From Kofleriaceae bacterium (lineage in GTDB: Bacteria; Myxococcota_A; Polyangia; Haliangiales; Haliangiaceae): a stretch of 64,000 bases of DNA. Below the pieces are notes generated by a model. The model was not told the DNA's origin, did not search any database, and worked only from the letters and a program-made list of their open reading frames with translations. The DNA is taken from contig JANXOP010000163.1 of NCBI GenBank assembly GCA_025357755.1, positions 1 through 64,000 of the forward strand, in the 5' to 3' direction. A program made the translations under genes and the position numbers. Below are positions 26,753-36,039 of the stretch, piece by piece. Position 1 is the stretch's first letter; each line of letters opens with the position of its first letter.

Positions 26753-28029
26753 GCGCGACAGAAACTCATCCCGACCGGCTCGATAACCAAGCGCAGGACA
26801 CGCCCGAGGATCTCGGCTTCGAGCTCCCGGCTGCCGGTAAGACCTCGAAGGTCGGCATCATCGTCGTGCTCGCGGTGCTCGCGGGCGGCGCGTTCGCGTT
26901 CCGCTTCCTGCGCAACCAGAGCGCGCATGCCGAGAGCATCACCCCGCACGCCGAGGCGATCGCGAAGGTCGATGTCGTCAAGCCGAATACGCTGACCAGC
27001 GCGAGCGCGCTCGCGTTGCCGGGCATCACGAAGGCGCTCGAGGAGACCAAGATCTATCCGCGCACCACGGGCTACGTGCGGAAGTGGTTCGTCGATATCG
27101 GCGACAAGGTCAAGGAAGGCCAGCTGCTCGCCGAGATCGACACGCCGGATCTCGATGCCCAGCTCGCCCAGGCGCGCGCCCAGCTCGCCTCCGCGAAGGC
27201 CGCCGTCAAGCAGGCGCAAGCGCAAAGCACGTACACCAAGCAGAACACCGCGCGCTATCAGAACCTCGCCGATCAGAAGCTGGTCTCGGGCAGCCAGCTC
27301 GAGCAGACCCAGGCGCAAGCCTCGACCGACGAAGCGACCGTCGTGGCGAACCAAGCGAACGTCACCGCAGCCGAGGCCAACGTGCGCCGGTTGAGCGATC
27401 TGCAAAACTTCTCGAAGGTCACCGCGCCGTTCGCTGGCACGATCACGTCGCGCACGATCGATCGCGGTGCCTTGCTCACCGACACCGGCACCACGCCGAT
27501 GTTCACGCTCGTTGCGGTCGATCCGATCCGCGTGTTCATCGATGTGCCGCAGACCGTCGCGCCGAGCATCCAGTACGGCACGCCCGCGACCGTCACGGTG
27601 CGCGAGTTCCCGGGCCGCAACTTCGTCGGGACGATCACGCGCTCGGCGGGCGCACTCGATCCGGATCTCCACACGATGTCGACCGAGGTCGACGTGCCGA
27701 ACCCCGACAACGCGCTCTTGCCCGGCATGTACGTCCAGGCCGCGCTGACGCTGCCGGTGCCGCACAAGGTGATCGAGATCCCTGCGACCGCGCTCTACAG
27801 CGATGCGCAGGGGATCCGGGTCAGCATCGTCGACGCCCAGAACAAGGTGAAGTTCGTCCCGATCACGATCGAGCGCGATACCGGTGCCACCCTGTGGGTC
27901 GCGACCGGGCTGACGGGCGACGAGAAGTTGATCAAGGTCGCGGTCGCGTCGTTCGTCGAGGGCGATCCGGTCGAGATCAACAAGGCGCCCGCGGGCTCGG
28001 CTTCTGGTTCGGCTGGCGACAAGAAGTAG
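26749..28029 (+). CDS. RND efflux periplasmic adaptor (membrane fusion protein)
   Basis: This 426-residue HlyD/AcrA-type adaptor has an N-terminal membrane anchor (about 35-52) without a lipobox. A biotinyl-lipoyl-like half-motif GYVRKWFVDIGDKVKEGQLLAEID is followed by an alpha-hairpin (about 135-215) rich in Ala and Gln, then the beta-barrel and membrane-proximal domains. It bridges the permease to an outer-membrane channel. ATG overlaps the permease stop (ATGA). The C-terminus is a short low-complexity Ala/Gly/Ser tail. Confidence 0.93.
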   Translation: MSATETHPDRLDNQAQDTPEDLGFELPAAGKTSKVGIIVVLAVLAGGAFAFRFLRNQSAHAESITPHAEAIAKVDVVKPNTLTSASALALPGITKALEETKIYPRTTGYVRKWFVDIGDKVKEGQLLAEIDTPDLDAQLAQARAQLASAKAAVKQAQAQSTYTKQNTARYQNLADQKLVSGSQLEQTQAQASTDEATVVANQANVTAAEANVRRLSDLQNFSKVTAPFAGTITSRTIDRGALLTDTGTTPMFTLVAVDPIRVFIDVPQTVAPSIQYGTPATVTVREFPGRNFVGTITRSAGALDPDLHTMSTEVDVPNPDNALLPGMYVQAALTLPVPHKVIEIPATALYSDAQGIRVSIVDAQNKVKFVPITIERDTGATLWVATGLTGDEKLIKVAVASFVEGDPVEINKAPAGSASGSAGDKK

Positions 28030-28035
28030 TACGCT
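28030..28035 (+). promoter_or_regulatory. -10 element TACGCT, leaderless start
   Basis: TACGCT immediately follows the adaptor stop codon and is followed by seven bases and ATG 28043. Confidence 0.55.
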
Positions 28036-28042
28036 CGCCCCC

Positions 28043-28648
28043 ATGGTGTCGTGGAGGTTGGCGCTGCTCGGAGCTCTCGCGAGCTGTCGCGCAGTCTTCG
28101 GGATCGACGATCCCGTGCCTCCACGCGATGCGACGGTGGTCGAGAATGCCGGGCTCCTCATGCATGTCGCGCCCGGCAAGACGCTGTGGATCACCGCGCA
28201 GAGCGTCGACGAGGCGTGGGCCGCGATCACGCCGTTCCTCGAGGCGGATACCAAGACCGCGGCGTGGTCGGGGGTGGATCCGACGATCGCGCTACTCGTC
28301 GCCGACGGCGTTCCGGATCCGACGCAGCCGTTCAGCGGCTGGTTCGAAGGCGCGCTCCTCGTCGATCAGCACTCGATGACCCTCGCGCTCTCGACCGACA
28401 GCTATGCGTTCATCGACTTCGCGCGCGACGGCGTTCACTTCACGCGCTTGACCGATGCCACCGCGACCCACAGCGGGATCCAGACCCTCACGAACCTGAC
28501 CTCCAATATCTGGTACCCGATCCGCATGGGCTGGACGCACACGTTCGGTGCTCCCCAGTTCGAGGTCCGCGGGTTCGATGCGAGCAATACCCCGATGAAC
28601 CTGGGCCCCGATCATCTGCGCTACATCTCGGGCGCGAGCTCCAAGTAG
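28043..28648 (+). CDS. Secreted lipoprotein with possible PA14-like domain
   Basis: This 201-residue protein has signal peptide MVSWRLALLGALASC with lipobox LASC and a following RAVFGIDD stretch. The region about 95-175 (PFSGWFEGALLV, TLALSTDSYAFIDF, WYPIRMGW) resembles PA14-type carbohydrate-binding beta-sandwiches, but the match is by eye. It follows the RND operon by 13 bases, yet it has its own leaderless-type promoter, so the link to efflux is weak. Confidence 0.65.
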   Translation: MVSWRLALLGALASCRAVFGIDDPVPPRDATVVENAGLLMHVAPGKTLWITAQSVDEAWAAITPFLEADTKTAAWSGVDPTIALLVADGVPDPTQPFSGWFEGALLVDQHSMTLALSTDSYAFIDFARDGVHFTRLTDATATHSGIQTLTNLTSNIWYPIRMGWTHTFGAPQFEVRGFDASNTPMNLGPDHLRYISGASSK

Positions 28649-28667
28649 GGTGTGGTAAGCCAAAGGC

Positions 28668-28886
28668 ATGTCACGTTTTCCTCGTGGATCACTGCCTCCG
28701 AGCAGCTTCCCGGCCGTGGCGACGATCGCTCCCCACGCCGTGACCAAGCCGGTGCCTGCGGCGGTCGAGCCGAGCACCGCGGTCGATCTCACCACCACGT
28801 GCCCCACCTGCATGATCGAGATGCAGCCCGAGCACGCGCACTACAAGTGCGGCAGCTGCGGCTACCGCGATTCTTCGAGCTTCTGA
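28668..28886 (+). CDS. Small zinc-ribbon protein
   Basis: This 72-residue protein has a Pro/Ala-rich N-terminal half and a C-terminal single zinc ribbon, CPTC...CGSCGYR. An AAAGG Shine-Dalgarno-like stretch precedes ATG 28668. The last 25 bases overlap the 3' end of the convergent symporter gene. Its function is unknown; the ribbon may bind nucleic acid or protein. Confidence 0.6.
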   Translation: MSRFPRGSLPPSSFPAVATIAPHAVTKPVPAAVEPSTAVDLTTTCPTCMIEMQPEHAHYKCGSCGYRDSSSF

Positions 28887-30130
28887 TCGAGCTCGGCGTG
28901 GAGCTTGGTCGTATCTAGATCGCGGCACCACCGCGCGACCACGAGCGTCGCGACGCCATTGCCGATCACGTTCGTGAGCGCGCGGGCCTCCGACATGAAC
29001 CGGTCGATGCCCACGATCAGGCGCACGCCCGTCGTCGGCAAGCCGCCGACCACGTCGATCGTCGCGGCGAGCGTGACGAACCCGCTGCCCGTCACGCCGG
29101 CCGCACCCTTCGAGGTCAACAGCGCCACGCCGAGCAGCTCGAGTTGCTTCGCGATCCCGAAATCGGTGTTCGTCGCCTGCCCGATGAACACCGCCGCCAT
29201 CGTCACGTAGATCGCCGTGCCGTCGAGGTTGAACGAGTAGCCCGCGGGCACCACGAGCCCGACCGTCTGATTTCCCGCGCCGAGCTTCTCGAGCTTCGCC
29301 ATCATCCGCGGCAGCACCGATTCCGAAGAGCTCGTACCGAGAACGATGAACAGCTCCTCGCGGATGTAGCGCACGAACTTGAAGATCGAGAACCCGTGCA
29401 CGCGCGCGATCGTTCCGAGCACGCCGAAGATGAACACCAGGCACGTCGCGTAGAAGCAGCCGAGCAACCACGCCAGGTTCGACAGCGACTGCAGGCCGAA
29501 CTGCCCGACCGTGAACGCCATCGCACCGAACGCGCCGATCGGCGCGAGCTGCATGATCATACCGATCACGCCGAAGATCACGTGGCCGACGCGATCGACC
29601 AGCTCGCCGACCGGCTTGCCGCGCTCGCCCATCGCCTGGAGCGCGAACCCGAACAACAGCGCGACGAGCAGGACCGGTAGCAGCTCGCCTCGTGCGAGGG
29701 CGCCGAAGAAGGTATCCGGAATGATCCCGAGCAAGAACTCGGTGGTGGTCTTGTGGCCACCCGCTGCCACCAGCTTGTCTGCCACCGCGCCCGGCAGATC
29801 GCCAGGGTGCGCGTTCATGCCGGCGCCCGGCTTCACGAGGTTCACGATCACGAGGCCGACGACGAGCGCGAGCGTGCTGACGACCTCGAAGTAGAGGATC
29901 GCGAGCCCGCCAGCCTTGCCGACGGCGCCCTTGCTCTTCATGTTCGTGATGCCGACCACGACGGTGCAGAAGATCAGTGGCGCGATCGTCATCTTCACGA
30001 GGTTGACGAAGGCATCGCCGATCGGCTTGAGCTGCACCGCCGTGTCGGGCACCAGGAGCCCGACTCCGACCCCGACGGCGATCGCGACCAGCACCCGAAA
30101 GTACAGAGTCGTATAGAACGGGCGCGTCAT
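28862..30130 (-). CDS. Dicarboxylate/amino-acid:cation symporter (DAACS family)
   Basis: This 422-residue inner-membrane transporter of the DctA/GltP family has about eight helices plus two re-entrant hairpins. Signature motifs are [14 protein letters not shown] (hairpin 1), the substrate/sodium site [18 protein letters not shown] (hairpin 2) and [11 protein letters not shown] (helix 8). It takes up C4-dicarboxylates or glutamate/aspartate with protons or sodium. The arginine that favours aspartate/glutamate is not clearly identifiable, so the substrate is left open. The ATG is 33 bases from the divergent GTG 30164. Confidence 0.92.
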   Translation of the reverse strand: MTRPFYTTLYFRVLVAIAVGVGVGLLVPDTAVQLKPIGDAFVNLVKMTIAPLIFCTVVVGITNMKSKGAVGKAGGLAILYFEVVSTLALVVGLVIVNLVKPGAGMNAHPGDLPGAVADKLVAAGGHKTTTEFLLGIIPDTFFGALARGELLPVLLVALLFGFALQAMGERGKPVGELVDRVGHVIFGVIGMIMQLAPIGAFGAMAFTVGQFGLQSLSNLAWLLGCFYATCLVFIFGVLGTIARVHGFSIFKFVRYIREELFIVLGTSSSESVLPRMMAKLEKLGAGNQTVGLVVPAGYSFNLDGTAIYVTMAAVFIGQATNTDFGIAKQLELLGVALLTSKGAAGVTGSGFVTLAATIDVVGGLPTTGVRLIVGIDRFMSEARALTNVIGNGVATLVVARWCRDLDTTKLHAELDQKLEESR

Positions 30131-30151
30131 GCCGCGCGCAGCTTCTCACGC

Positions 30152-30157
30152 TACGAT
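30152..30157 (+). promoter_or_regulatory. -10 element TACGAT, leaderless start
   Basis: TACGAT is followed by six bases and GTG 30164; it selects the GTG over the ATG three codons later. Confidence 0.5.
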
Positions 30158-30163
30158 CGAGGT

Positions 30164-30397
30164 GTGGAACGGATGTCCTCCAGTGGTCGCCGATGGGCGT
30201 TCCTCATCGGCGTGATCCTCGCCTTCGCGATCCCGAAGAAGGTCGATTGTGGGTATCCGGGCGCCGTCTGCACGCGCTTCGATGCCGGCAAGACCTGTGG
30301 CTACTACGAGCTCGAGCCGTGGGGGTTCTATCTCGTCGAGTACGTGATCGGCCGCAACGTCGGCTTCGCCTATAGCGCCGGCGACGACTGCCACTAG
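30164..30397 (+). CDS. Small membrane or exported protein, unknown
   Basis: This 77-residue protein has one hydrophobic segment (about 11-23) and five cysteines downstream (CGYPGAVC, CGYYE, a C-terminal DDCH). I recognise no family. It is divergent from the symporter. The start codon is supported only by the -10 spacing. The 265 bases after it (30398-30662) hold no convincing gene. Confidence 0.5.
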   Translation: MERMSSSGRRWAFLIGVILAFAIPKKVDCGYPGAVCTRFDAGKTCGYYELEPWGFYLVEYVIGRNVGFAYSAGDDCH

Positions 30398-30649
30398 GTG
30401 GATCGATCTTCCGTGGGCTCGCGCCGAAATTACGAGCGCAGGCGACGAGGCCAGTCGATCTACGCGCGCCCCACGTGGCGTGGCCGGTTGGGGTGCGAAC
30501 CGGAGATGGGATCCCGAGATTGCGAACATCGGCGACGCGGCCGAGCCACGAAGGGTACTCCGGATCCGAGGTCGAACGACCACGCTCGGAACGGACACGA
30601 GATCGCGAGCGTCGTCGATCGGCAGCTCGCGCCCCACGTCCTCGTGATC

Positions 30650-30655
30650 TACTCT
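30650..30655 (+). promoter_or_regulatory. -10 element TACTCT, leaderless start of uracil glycosylase
   Basis: TACTCT is followed by seven bases and GTG 30663. Confidence 0.55.
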
Positions 30656-30662
30656 CCTGCCA

Positions 30663-31217
30663 GTGCCGCGCCCGAAAGACGTCGTCGCGGAGAAGCCCGA
30701 GATCCTGTTCGTCGGGATCAATCCAGGCACGACCTCCGGCAAGACCGGCCACCACTTCGCGGGTCCGGCCAATCCCTTCTGGAAGTTGCTCCATGCGGCT
30801 GGGCTCACGCCGATCGAGCTCGAAGCCGCGCAAGACCAGCGGCTCCCGGAGTGGCACCTCGCGCTCGTGAACCTCGTACCTCGGCCGACGAAGCTCGCGA
30901 GCGAGCTCGCGCGCGCCGAGCTCCACGCGGGGCGCAAGGCGCTCGCCAAGAAGGTCGCCGTGATGCAGCCGCGGATCATCGCGCTCGTCGGCGTGACCCT
31001 CTACCCGATCGTGTTCGCGCGCGAGGACCGCAAGGCGCCGATGCCGGTGCTGCCGCCCGGGCCGGGAGCCAAGCCGCAGCTGTTCGGCGGGGCGCACGTG
31101 TTCGTCGTGCCGAACCCGAGTGGGTTGAACGCGAGCTTCCCGACCTTCGAGGCCAAGCTGCCGTGGTTCGTCGCGTTGTGCGCGTACCGCGACGCGCTTG
31201 TCAGCCCCCAGCGGTAG
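30663..31217 (+). CDS. mug: Mismatch-specific uracil/thymine DNA glycosylase (MUG/TDG family)
   Basis: This 184-residue enzyme has the family-2 uracil glycosylase motif GINPG (18-22, catalytic Asn20) and motif 2 VPNPSGLNAS near residue 147-156. The family removes uracil or thymine opposite guanine to start base-excision repair, acting on DNA in the cytoplasm. Its size is usual. GTG 30663 is supported by TACTCT seven bases upstream; no ribosome site is seen. The stop codon TAG forms part of the next gene's -10 hexamer. Confidence 0.9.
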   Translation: MPRPKDVVAEKPEILFVGINPGTTSGKTGHHFAGPANPFWKLLHAAGLTPIELEAAQDQRLPEWHLALVNLVPRPTKLASELARAELHAGRKALAKKVAVMQPRIIALVGVTLYPIVFAREDRKAPMPVLPPGPGAKPQLFGGAHVFVVPNPSGLNASFPTFEAKLPWFVALCAYRDALVSPQR

Positions 31218-31220
31218 GCT
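31215..31220 (+). promoter_or_regulatory. -10 element TAGGCT built on the uracil-glycosylase stop
   Basis: TAGGCT starts with the TAG stop at 31215 and is followed by seven bases and ATG 31228. Confidence 0.55.
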
Positions 31221-31227
31221 TTCCAGG

Positions 31228-31479
31228 ATGGCTGCCAGCGAGAATCCGCGCCTCCCGCACGTGGGGGATGAGATCTTGGTTAGCTGCGATTCGCTCGTCG
31301 AAGTCGCATCGCCGAACCCCGGAATGCCACCTACGTGGCGCTATCTCGCCGCAGGCTCGCGTGGACGGCTGATCGGCTGGCGGGAGCGTCCGGACGAAGC
31401 GCGCGCCGTGGTCGATGTCGCGGGTGCGGAGAAGCGGTTGGTCGTCTTCGTGCGCGAAGCGTCGGTCGATCGCATCTAG
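31228..31479 (+). CDS. Small conserved-looking protein, unknown
   Basis: This 83-residue soluble protein has no signal or helix. Its pattern, with alternating strands such as GDEILVSCDSLVEV and GRLIGWRERPDEARAVVDV, suggests a small beta-barrel. I recognise no family. ATG 31228 is chosen because of the TAGGCT hexamer seven bases upstream; an in-frame ATG at 31198 lies inside the glycosylase gene. Confidence 0.55.
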   Translation: MAASENPRLPHVGDEILVSCDSLVEVASPNPGMPPTWRYLAAGSRGRLIGWRERPDEARAVVDVAGAEKRLVVFVREASVDRI

Positions 31480-31527
31480 TTCTCGATCTAGGCGCGCGGA
31501 AGTCACCCAACCGACACACGGAGTGGT

Positions 31528-31533
31528 TACCGT
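31528..31533 (+). promoter_or_regulatory. -10 element TACCGT, leaderless start of the VWA/solute-binding operon
   Basis: TACCGT is followed by six bases and ATG 31540. Confidence 0.55.
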
Positions 31534-31539
31534 TGCCTC

Positions 31540-33225
31540 ATGCGTTTGGCATGTGGTGTGGTGTTGCTGGCGGCTCTGGCCGCTTGTGGCAAGGCTGAGG
31601 ACAAGAGCAAGCCCGGCGTGCAAGTCGCGCCCGAGCAAGCGCGGCCCGAGGATGGCCCGCACGTGACCCTGCGGTTCGCGTATTCGAGCGAGAAGAAGGC
31701 GTGGTTGGATCAAGCGCTCCCGCAATTCGCGGCGACGCATCCGAAGCTGGCGAACGGCAAGGCGATCGTCATCGAGGCGAAGTCGTACGGCTCGGGTGAG
31801 GCGTCGGCCGCGATCCTCGCGGGATCGTTCCACGCGAACGTGTACTCGCCTGCGTCGGCCGCGTATCTCGCTCTGTTGAACGATCAGTGGCGAGCCAGCC
31901 ACGCCGGCAAGGTGCTCGCCGCGACGAGCGAGCCGCTCGTGCTGTCGCCGATCGTGATCGCGATGTGGAAGCCGATGGCCGAGGCGCTCGGCTGGCCGAC
32001 CAAGGACATCGGCTGGACGGACATCATCAAGGTGTCGAAAGATCCCAAGGGTTGGGCGACGCTCCATCATCCCGAGTGGGGTTTGTTCAAGCTCGGTCAC
32101 ACCCATCCCGAATTCTCCAACTCGGGCCTGCTCGCGGTGCTCGCCGAGGCGTTCGCGGGTGCGGGCAAGACGCGCGGCCTCACCGTCGAAGATGTGAGGG
32201 CACCGAAGACCAGCGCGTATGTCCACTCGATCGAGGATGCGATCGTCCACTACGGCAAGTCGACGGGCCTCTTCACCGAGCAGATGCTCGATCACGGGCC
32301 GGGCTACATGTCGGCCGCGATCACGTACGAGAACCTCGTGATCGAGTCGTATGCTCATCCGGGTCGCGCACCCTTCCCGCTCGTCGCGATCTATCCGGTC
32401 GAGGGTACGTTCTGGTCGGATCATCCGTTCGCGGTGCTCGATAACGAGTTCACGGGGGCCGACGAGAAGGCCGCGGCGGCGCAGTTGCTCGCGTTCTTGA
32501 AGGCGCGGCCGCAGCAAGAAACCGCTCGCGCGCTCGGGTTTCGCCCCGCCGATCCGAAGCTCGAGATCACGGCGCCGCTCGATCTCGCGCACGGCGTCGA
32601 TCCCAAGCAGCCGCAGACCTTGCTCGAGGTTCCGCCCGTCGAGGTGCTGACCGCGCTGCTCGCGGTCTGGCGCGAGCAGAAGAAGGCCGCGGACGTGATG
32701 ATCGTGTTCGATCGCTCGGGCAGCATGACCGGCGATCCGCTCGCGCAAGCCAAGGAAGGTGCGCGCGCGTTCGTCACCGGCCTCGACGATCGTGACTCGC
32801 TCTCGATCATGTTCTTCTCGAGCGACGTCGGCACGCCGGCCGAGCCACTGCCGCTCAAGCAAGCGCGCGCGAAGCTGCTCGAGCAGATCGATGGCGTGTT
32901 CGCCAACGGTGGCACCGCGCTCTACGATGCGGTCGATCTGGCCTACAAGGTCATGATCGCGCGAGCGAAGAGGACGCCGGGCCAGATCCACGCGATCGTC
33001 GTGATGACCGACGGCAAGGACGAAGATTCCAAGATGCAGCTCGAGACCTTGAACGCCAAGTTTAACCCCGAGAATGCGCCGGTGAAGATCTTCACCATCG
33101 CGTACGGTGACAGCGCCGACCCGACCGTGCTGCAATCGATCGCGAGCGCGGCGCAGGGTACGAGCGTCAAGGGGACCGCGGCGACCATCGTCGAGGTCTA
33201 TCGCGATCTGTCTGCGTTCTTCTGA
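31540..33225 (+). CDS. Lipoprotein fusing a solute-binding domain to a VWA domain
   Basis: This 561-residue lipoprotein has signal peptide MRLACGVVLLAALAAC and lipobox LAAC. Residues about 45-350 resemble type-2 extracellular solute-binding proteins (FAYSSEKKAWLD, YSPASAAYLAL, FWSDHPFAVL). Residues about 375-560 are a VWA domain with an intact MIDAS motif DRSGS, a downstream Thr in NGGTALYDA and Asp in MTDGKDE. Such proteins bind a ligand and, through the metal site, a protein partner at the cell surface. It heads a three-gene operon with a coiled-coil membrane protein (TGATG junction) and a paralogous binding protein. No ABC permease or ATPase is present. Confidence 0.88.
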   Translation: MRLACGVVLLAALAACGKAEDKSKPGVQVAPEQARPEDGPHVTLRFAYSSEKKAWLDQALPQFAATHPKLANGKAIVIEAKSYGSGEASAAILAGSFHANVYSPASAAYLALLNDQWRASHAGKVLAATSEPLVLSPIVIAMWKPMAEALGWPTKDIGWTDIIKVSKDPKGWATLHHPEWGLFKLGHTHPEFSNSGLLAVLAEAFAGAGKTRGLTVEDVRAPKTSAYVHSIEDAIVHYGKSTGLFTEQMLDHGPGYMSAAITYENLVIESYAHPGRAPFPLVAIYPVEGTFWSDHPFAVLDNEFTGADEKAAAAQLLAFLKARPQQETARALGFRPADPKLEITAPLDLAHGVDPKQPQTLLEVPPVEVLTALLAVWREQKKAADVMIVFDRSGSMTGDPLAQAKEGARAFVTGLDDRDSLSIMFFSSDVGTPAEPLPLKQARAKLLEQIDGVFANGGTALYDAVDLAYKVMIARAKRTPGQIHAIVVMTDGKDEDSKMQLETLNAKFNPENAPVKIFTIAYGDSADPTVLQSIASAAQGTSVKGTAATIVEVYRDLSAFF

Positions 33226-34040
33226 TGCCGAGCACCCCTGTCGAAAAACCTGATCTCAAGCCCCGCCTGGGTAAGGTGGTCGCGCGCGCCTCGACGAGCC
33301 CGATCAACCTCGGCGTCGGGGCAGCTGCGGCGACGCTCGCGATCGGGCTGGGCTCGCTCCCGCTCGCGGCGCTCGGCGTACTCGCGTACGGCGCGATGGT
33401 CGCGTACGACTCGTTCAACCCGACGTTCTGGAAAAAGGTCTACGAGCCCAAGCCGCGAGAGCGCTTGAAGCTGCCGGATGCCAAGACGATCGAGGATCCG
33501 GGCACGCGGTCGGCGATCGTCCAGATCATCGCGACGAAGGCCGAGCTCGAGCGCGTGCTCGAGCAGACGCCGGCCGATGTCCTGGCGTCGCTGTCGACGA
33601 CGCTCGCCTCGCTCGTGCAGCTCGAGAATCAAGCGACGATGCTCGCGCGTCAGGCCGAGGACATCTCCCACCACCTCAACACGGTGAATGAAGATGCCTT
33701 GCGCGCGGATGCCCAGGTGCTCGCGACACGAGCGCAGACGACGAAGGATGCGACGGCGCGCGCGGGCTTCGAAGAAGCAAAGTCCGCGCGCGAAGAAGAG
33801 CTCCGCACGATCAGCGAGCTGCGCGGGGCCAAGGATCGGATCGATGCAAACTTGATGCATCTGGTCGCGGTGCTCGGGGGGCTACCGACCAAGGTCGTGC
33901 ACATGCGTGCGCTCGATCGCGAAGCGGCAGACAGGTTCGGCGGTGACGTCAACGCGGAGCTCGAGGCGATCGCCGACGAGCTCAAGACGTCCGAAGAAGT
34001 GATGAAGTCGATCGGCGAGATCGGGGAGACCACCAAATGA
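33225..34040 (+). CDS. Membrane protein with long coiled coil, unknown
   Basis: This 271-residue protein has a hydrophobic region at about 28-62 that can form one or two helices. A long charged helical region (about 85-265) rich in Glu, Ala, Arg and Leu in heptad-like order follows. It is coupled to both neighbours: ATG 33225 overlaps the VWA protein stop, and its stop overlaps the next ATG (ATGA). Layout and operon context recall coiled-coil proteins such as XpaC/TelA found with VWA proteins elsewhere, but sequence similarity was not established. Confidence 0.75.
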   Translation: MPSTPVEKPDLKPRLGKVVARASTSPINLGVGAAAATLAIGLGSLPLAALGVLAYGAMVAYDSFNPTFWKKVYEPKPRERLKLPDAKTIEDPGTRSAIVQIIATKAELERVLEQTPADVLASLSTTLASLVQLENQATMLARQAEDISHHLNTVNEDALRADAQVLATRAQTTKDATARAGFEEAKSAREEELRTISELRGAKDRIDANLMHLVAVLGGLPTKVVHMRALDREAADRFGGDVNAELEAIADELKTSEEVMKSIGEIGETTK

Positions 34041-35230
34041 AACCAACGCTCAAGCTAGTGATCATCGGCGCGTTCGTCGCGGCAGCACTGATCATCGTGC
34101 TGGTCGCGAAGGGCGGCAACAAGCCGCCGTCGGGCCCGGCCACCGGCACGTCGGGGCAGGGGAGTGCGACCAAGGTCGAGCCCACGGGCACGGCAATCCA
34201 GGTCCTGTACTCCACGGAAAAAAAGGAGTGGATCGAGGCCGCGACCCAGGACTTCAAGAAGGTCCATCCCGAGATCAAGGTCGAGCTCGTCGGCAAGGGT
34301 TCGATCGAAGCCGCGTCCGGCATCCTCGAAGGTACGTACACGCCGACGATCTGGAGCCCGGCCGACACGATGGCGATGAACCTCCTGGTCTCGGACTGGC
34401 AGACCAAGACCCACACCAACGTGATCGCAGCGTCGGGTGAGGACGCGCCGCAAGCGCTGCTCCTCACGCCGCTCGTGTTCGTGTGCTGGGAAGATCGCGC
34501 GCAGGCGCTGCTCAAGGCGAGCAATGGCGCGATCTCGTGGAAGGCGATCTCGAAGGCCGTGTCGTCGCCGCAGGGCTGGCCGGCGATCGGTGGGCAGGCC
34601 AAGTGGGGCTTCGTCAAGCTCGGGCACACCGACCCGACCAAATCGAACTCGGGCCTCGAAGCCATCTACCTCATGGGGCTCGAGTTCACTGGCAAGCCGA
34701 AGCTCGTGATCGAGGATCTCCTCGATGCGAAGCTGCAGGAGTTCGTCAAGGGCATCGAGAAGGGCGTCTCGAAGTTCGAATCCTCGACGGGCACGTTCAT
34801 GACCGACATGGTCCGGTTCGGGCCCTCGAAGTACGACATCGCGGTGGTCTACGAGTCGCTCGCGATCAGCGAGATCGGGAACGCCGCGGGGCGCTGGGGC
34901 AAGCTCCGCGTCTACTACCCGGCGACGACGATCTGGAGCGATCATCCGGTCGCGTTGCTGCAGGGCGCGTGGGTCACGCCGGAGCAGAAGGTCGCGGCGC
35001 GCCAGTTCATCGCGTTCTTGCGCAGCAAGCCCGAGCAGCAGCGCGCGCTCGAGTTCGGCTTCCGCCCGGCAGATACGTCGATTCCGATCGTCTCGAGCGA
35101 CGCGCAGAATCCGTTCACCCGGCTCGCGGCGGATGGCATCACGGTCGACGTGCCGACCGCGGCGGACCCGCCGGATGGCGTGGTCGTCCGCAACGTGATG
35201 ATGATGTGGCAGCGGGTGGTGCAGCCGTAG
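34037..35230 (+). CDS. Membrane-anchored solute-binding protein, paralogue of 31540
   Basis: This 397-residue protein has an uncleaved-looking N-terminal anchor (about 7-24), a Gly/Ser/Pro linker and a solute-binding domain. Clear matches to the first gene of the operon are YSTEKKEWIEA versus YSSEKKAWLDQ, WSPADTM versus YSPASAA, GFVKLGHTDPTKSNSGL versus GLFKLGHTHPEFSNSGL, and LEFGFRPAD versus LGFRPAD. It therefore arose by duplication without the VWA part. Being membrane-tethered beside a VWA-bearing lipoprotein, it may face the same ligand from the inner membrane (inference). Confidence 0.88.
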   Translation: MKPTLKLVIIGAFVAAALIIVLVAKGGNKPPSGPATGTSGQGSATKVEPTGTAIQVLYSTEKKEWIEAATQDFKKVHPEIKVELVGKGSIEAASGILEGTYTPTIWSPADTMAMNLLVSDWQTKTHTNVIAASGEDAPQALLLTPLVFVCWEDRAQALLKASNGAISWKAISKAVSSPQGWPAIGGQAKWGFVKLGHTDPTKSNSGLEAIYLMGLEFTGKPKLVIEDLLDAKLQEFVKGIEKGVSKFESSTGTFMTDMVRFGPSKYDIAVVYESLAISEIGNAAGRWGKLRVYYPATTIWSDHPVALLQGAWVTPEQKVAARQFIAFLRSKPEQQRALEFGFRPADTSIPIVSSDAQNPFTRLAADGITVDVPTAADPPDGVVVRNVMMMWQRVVQP

Positions 35231-35231
35231 C

Positions 35232-35999
35232 TCAGTGACCAGGACGCGGCGCGTTCGCCCAGTCCTCGACCACTTCGTCGGCGCCGCAGCGGGCGGTGTA
35301 CTGCTCGCCGAACTCGCGCGCCTCGGAGCTGAGGCCATCGAGCACCATCAGCCGCACCAGATCGTGCGCGGCAAACGGGATGCATCGATCGCCGAGCTCG
35401 CTGCGTAGAAACGCGATCCGCGACTTGCGCGCGCTCGACACCGCGTGGAGCTCGCGGCGCATCACTTCGTGCTGGGTCGGCTTGCTGACCGGCAGCGTCC
35501 CGACGAACCACGCGCCCAGCGACATCGCGAGCGCGATCACGACGCCTCCGATCACGAGCTGGTGGTGGTGCTTCTTGTTGCCGATCGGCAGATGCGTGAG
35601 CCCGGCCGTGCGCTGCGCGATGCCGCGCCAATCGGCACCCGGCACGGCGAGCTTGAGCTCGGCGACCGCGCGCTTCGCTTCATCGATCGCGATCGGATCG
35701 ACCCGCACCGCTTCGCTGTCGGTCGCGGCGCGCTTCACGTGCGGGCGCATCTCGTCGTACGCGATCGTGTTCGCACCGCGCTTGGCGAGCTCGCGACGCG
35801 CGCGATCGAGGTGACGCCAGATCTCCGGATACGTATCGTGAACCTCGTGCACCGCGCGCCAACGATCGGTGGCGGGAGTCGCGGTCACGGTCACCCGAGC
35901 CGCGGCGCGGTCGCAATTGTCGACCAGTGCTTCACCGATCAGGATCGCGCCGACTGCGCGGTCGTGTTCGTCGAGTGACTGCGCACGGTCGCGGTACAT
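35232..35999 (-). CDS. Single-span membrane protein, unknown
   Basis: This 255-residue protein has a helical soluble N-terminal part (about 1-135) and one membrane helix (about 147-165, VIGGVVIALAMSLGAWFVG). A C-terminal extracytoplasmic part with two cysteines (about 210 and 240) follows. I recognise no domain. It is convergent with the solute-binding operon (one base between stops) and divergent from the M48 peptidase gene. A longer in-frame start near 36104 is possible but runs through the peptidase gene's promoter. Confidence 0.65.
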   Translation of the reverse strand: MYRDRAQSLDEHDRAVGAILIGEALVDNCDRAAARVTVTATPATDRWRAVHEVHDTYPEIWRHLDRARRELAKRGANTIAYDEMRPHVKRAATDSEAVRVDPIAIDEAKRAVAELKLAVPGADWRGIAQRTAGLTHLPIGNKKHHHQLVIGGVVIALAMSLGAWFVGTLPVSKPTQHEVMRRELHAVSSARKSRIAFLRSELGDRCIPFAAHDLVRLMVLDGLSSEAREFGEQYTARCGADEVVEDWANAPRPGH

Positions 36000-36039
36000 G
36001 TCTTCCAGTGTTTCGGATGATCGGCACCATGGCAAGCCG

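Noticed and set aside
30398-30662. Possible gene or gene remnant in the longest gap
   Set aside because: Open frames here on both strands lack start signals and domain features and are extensions of shadows from the neighbouring genes.
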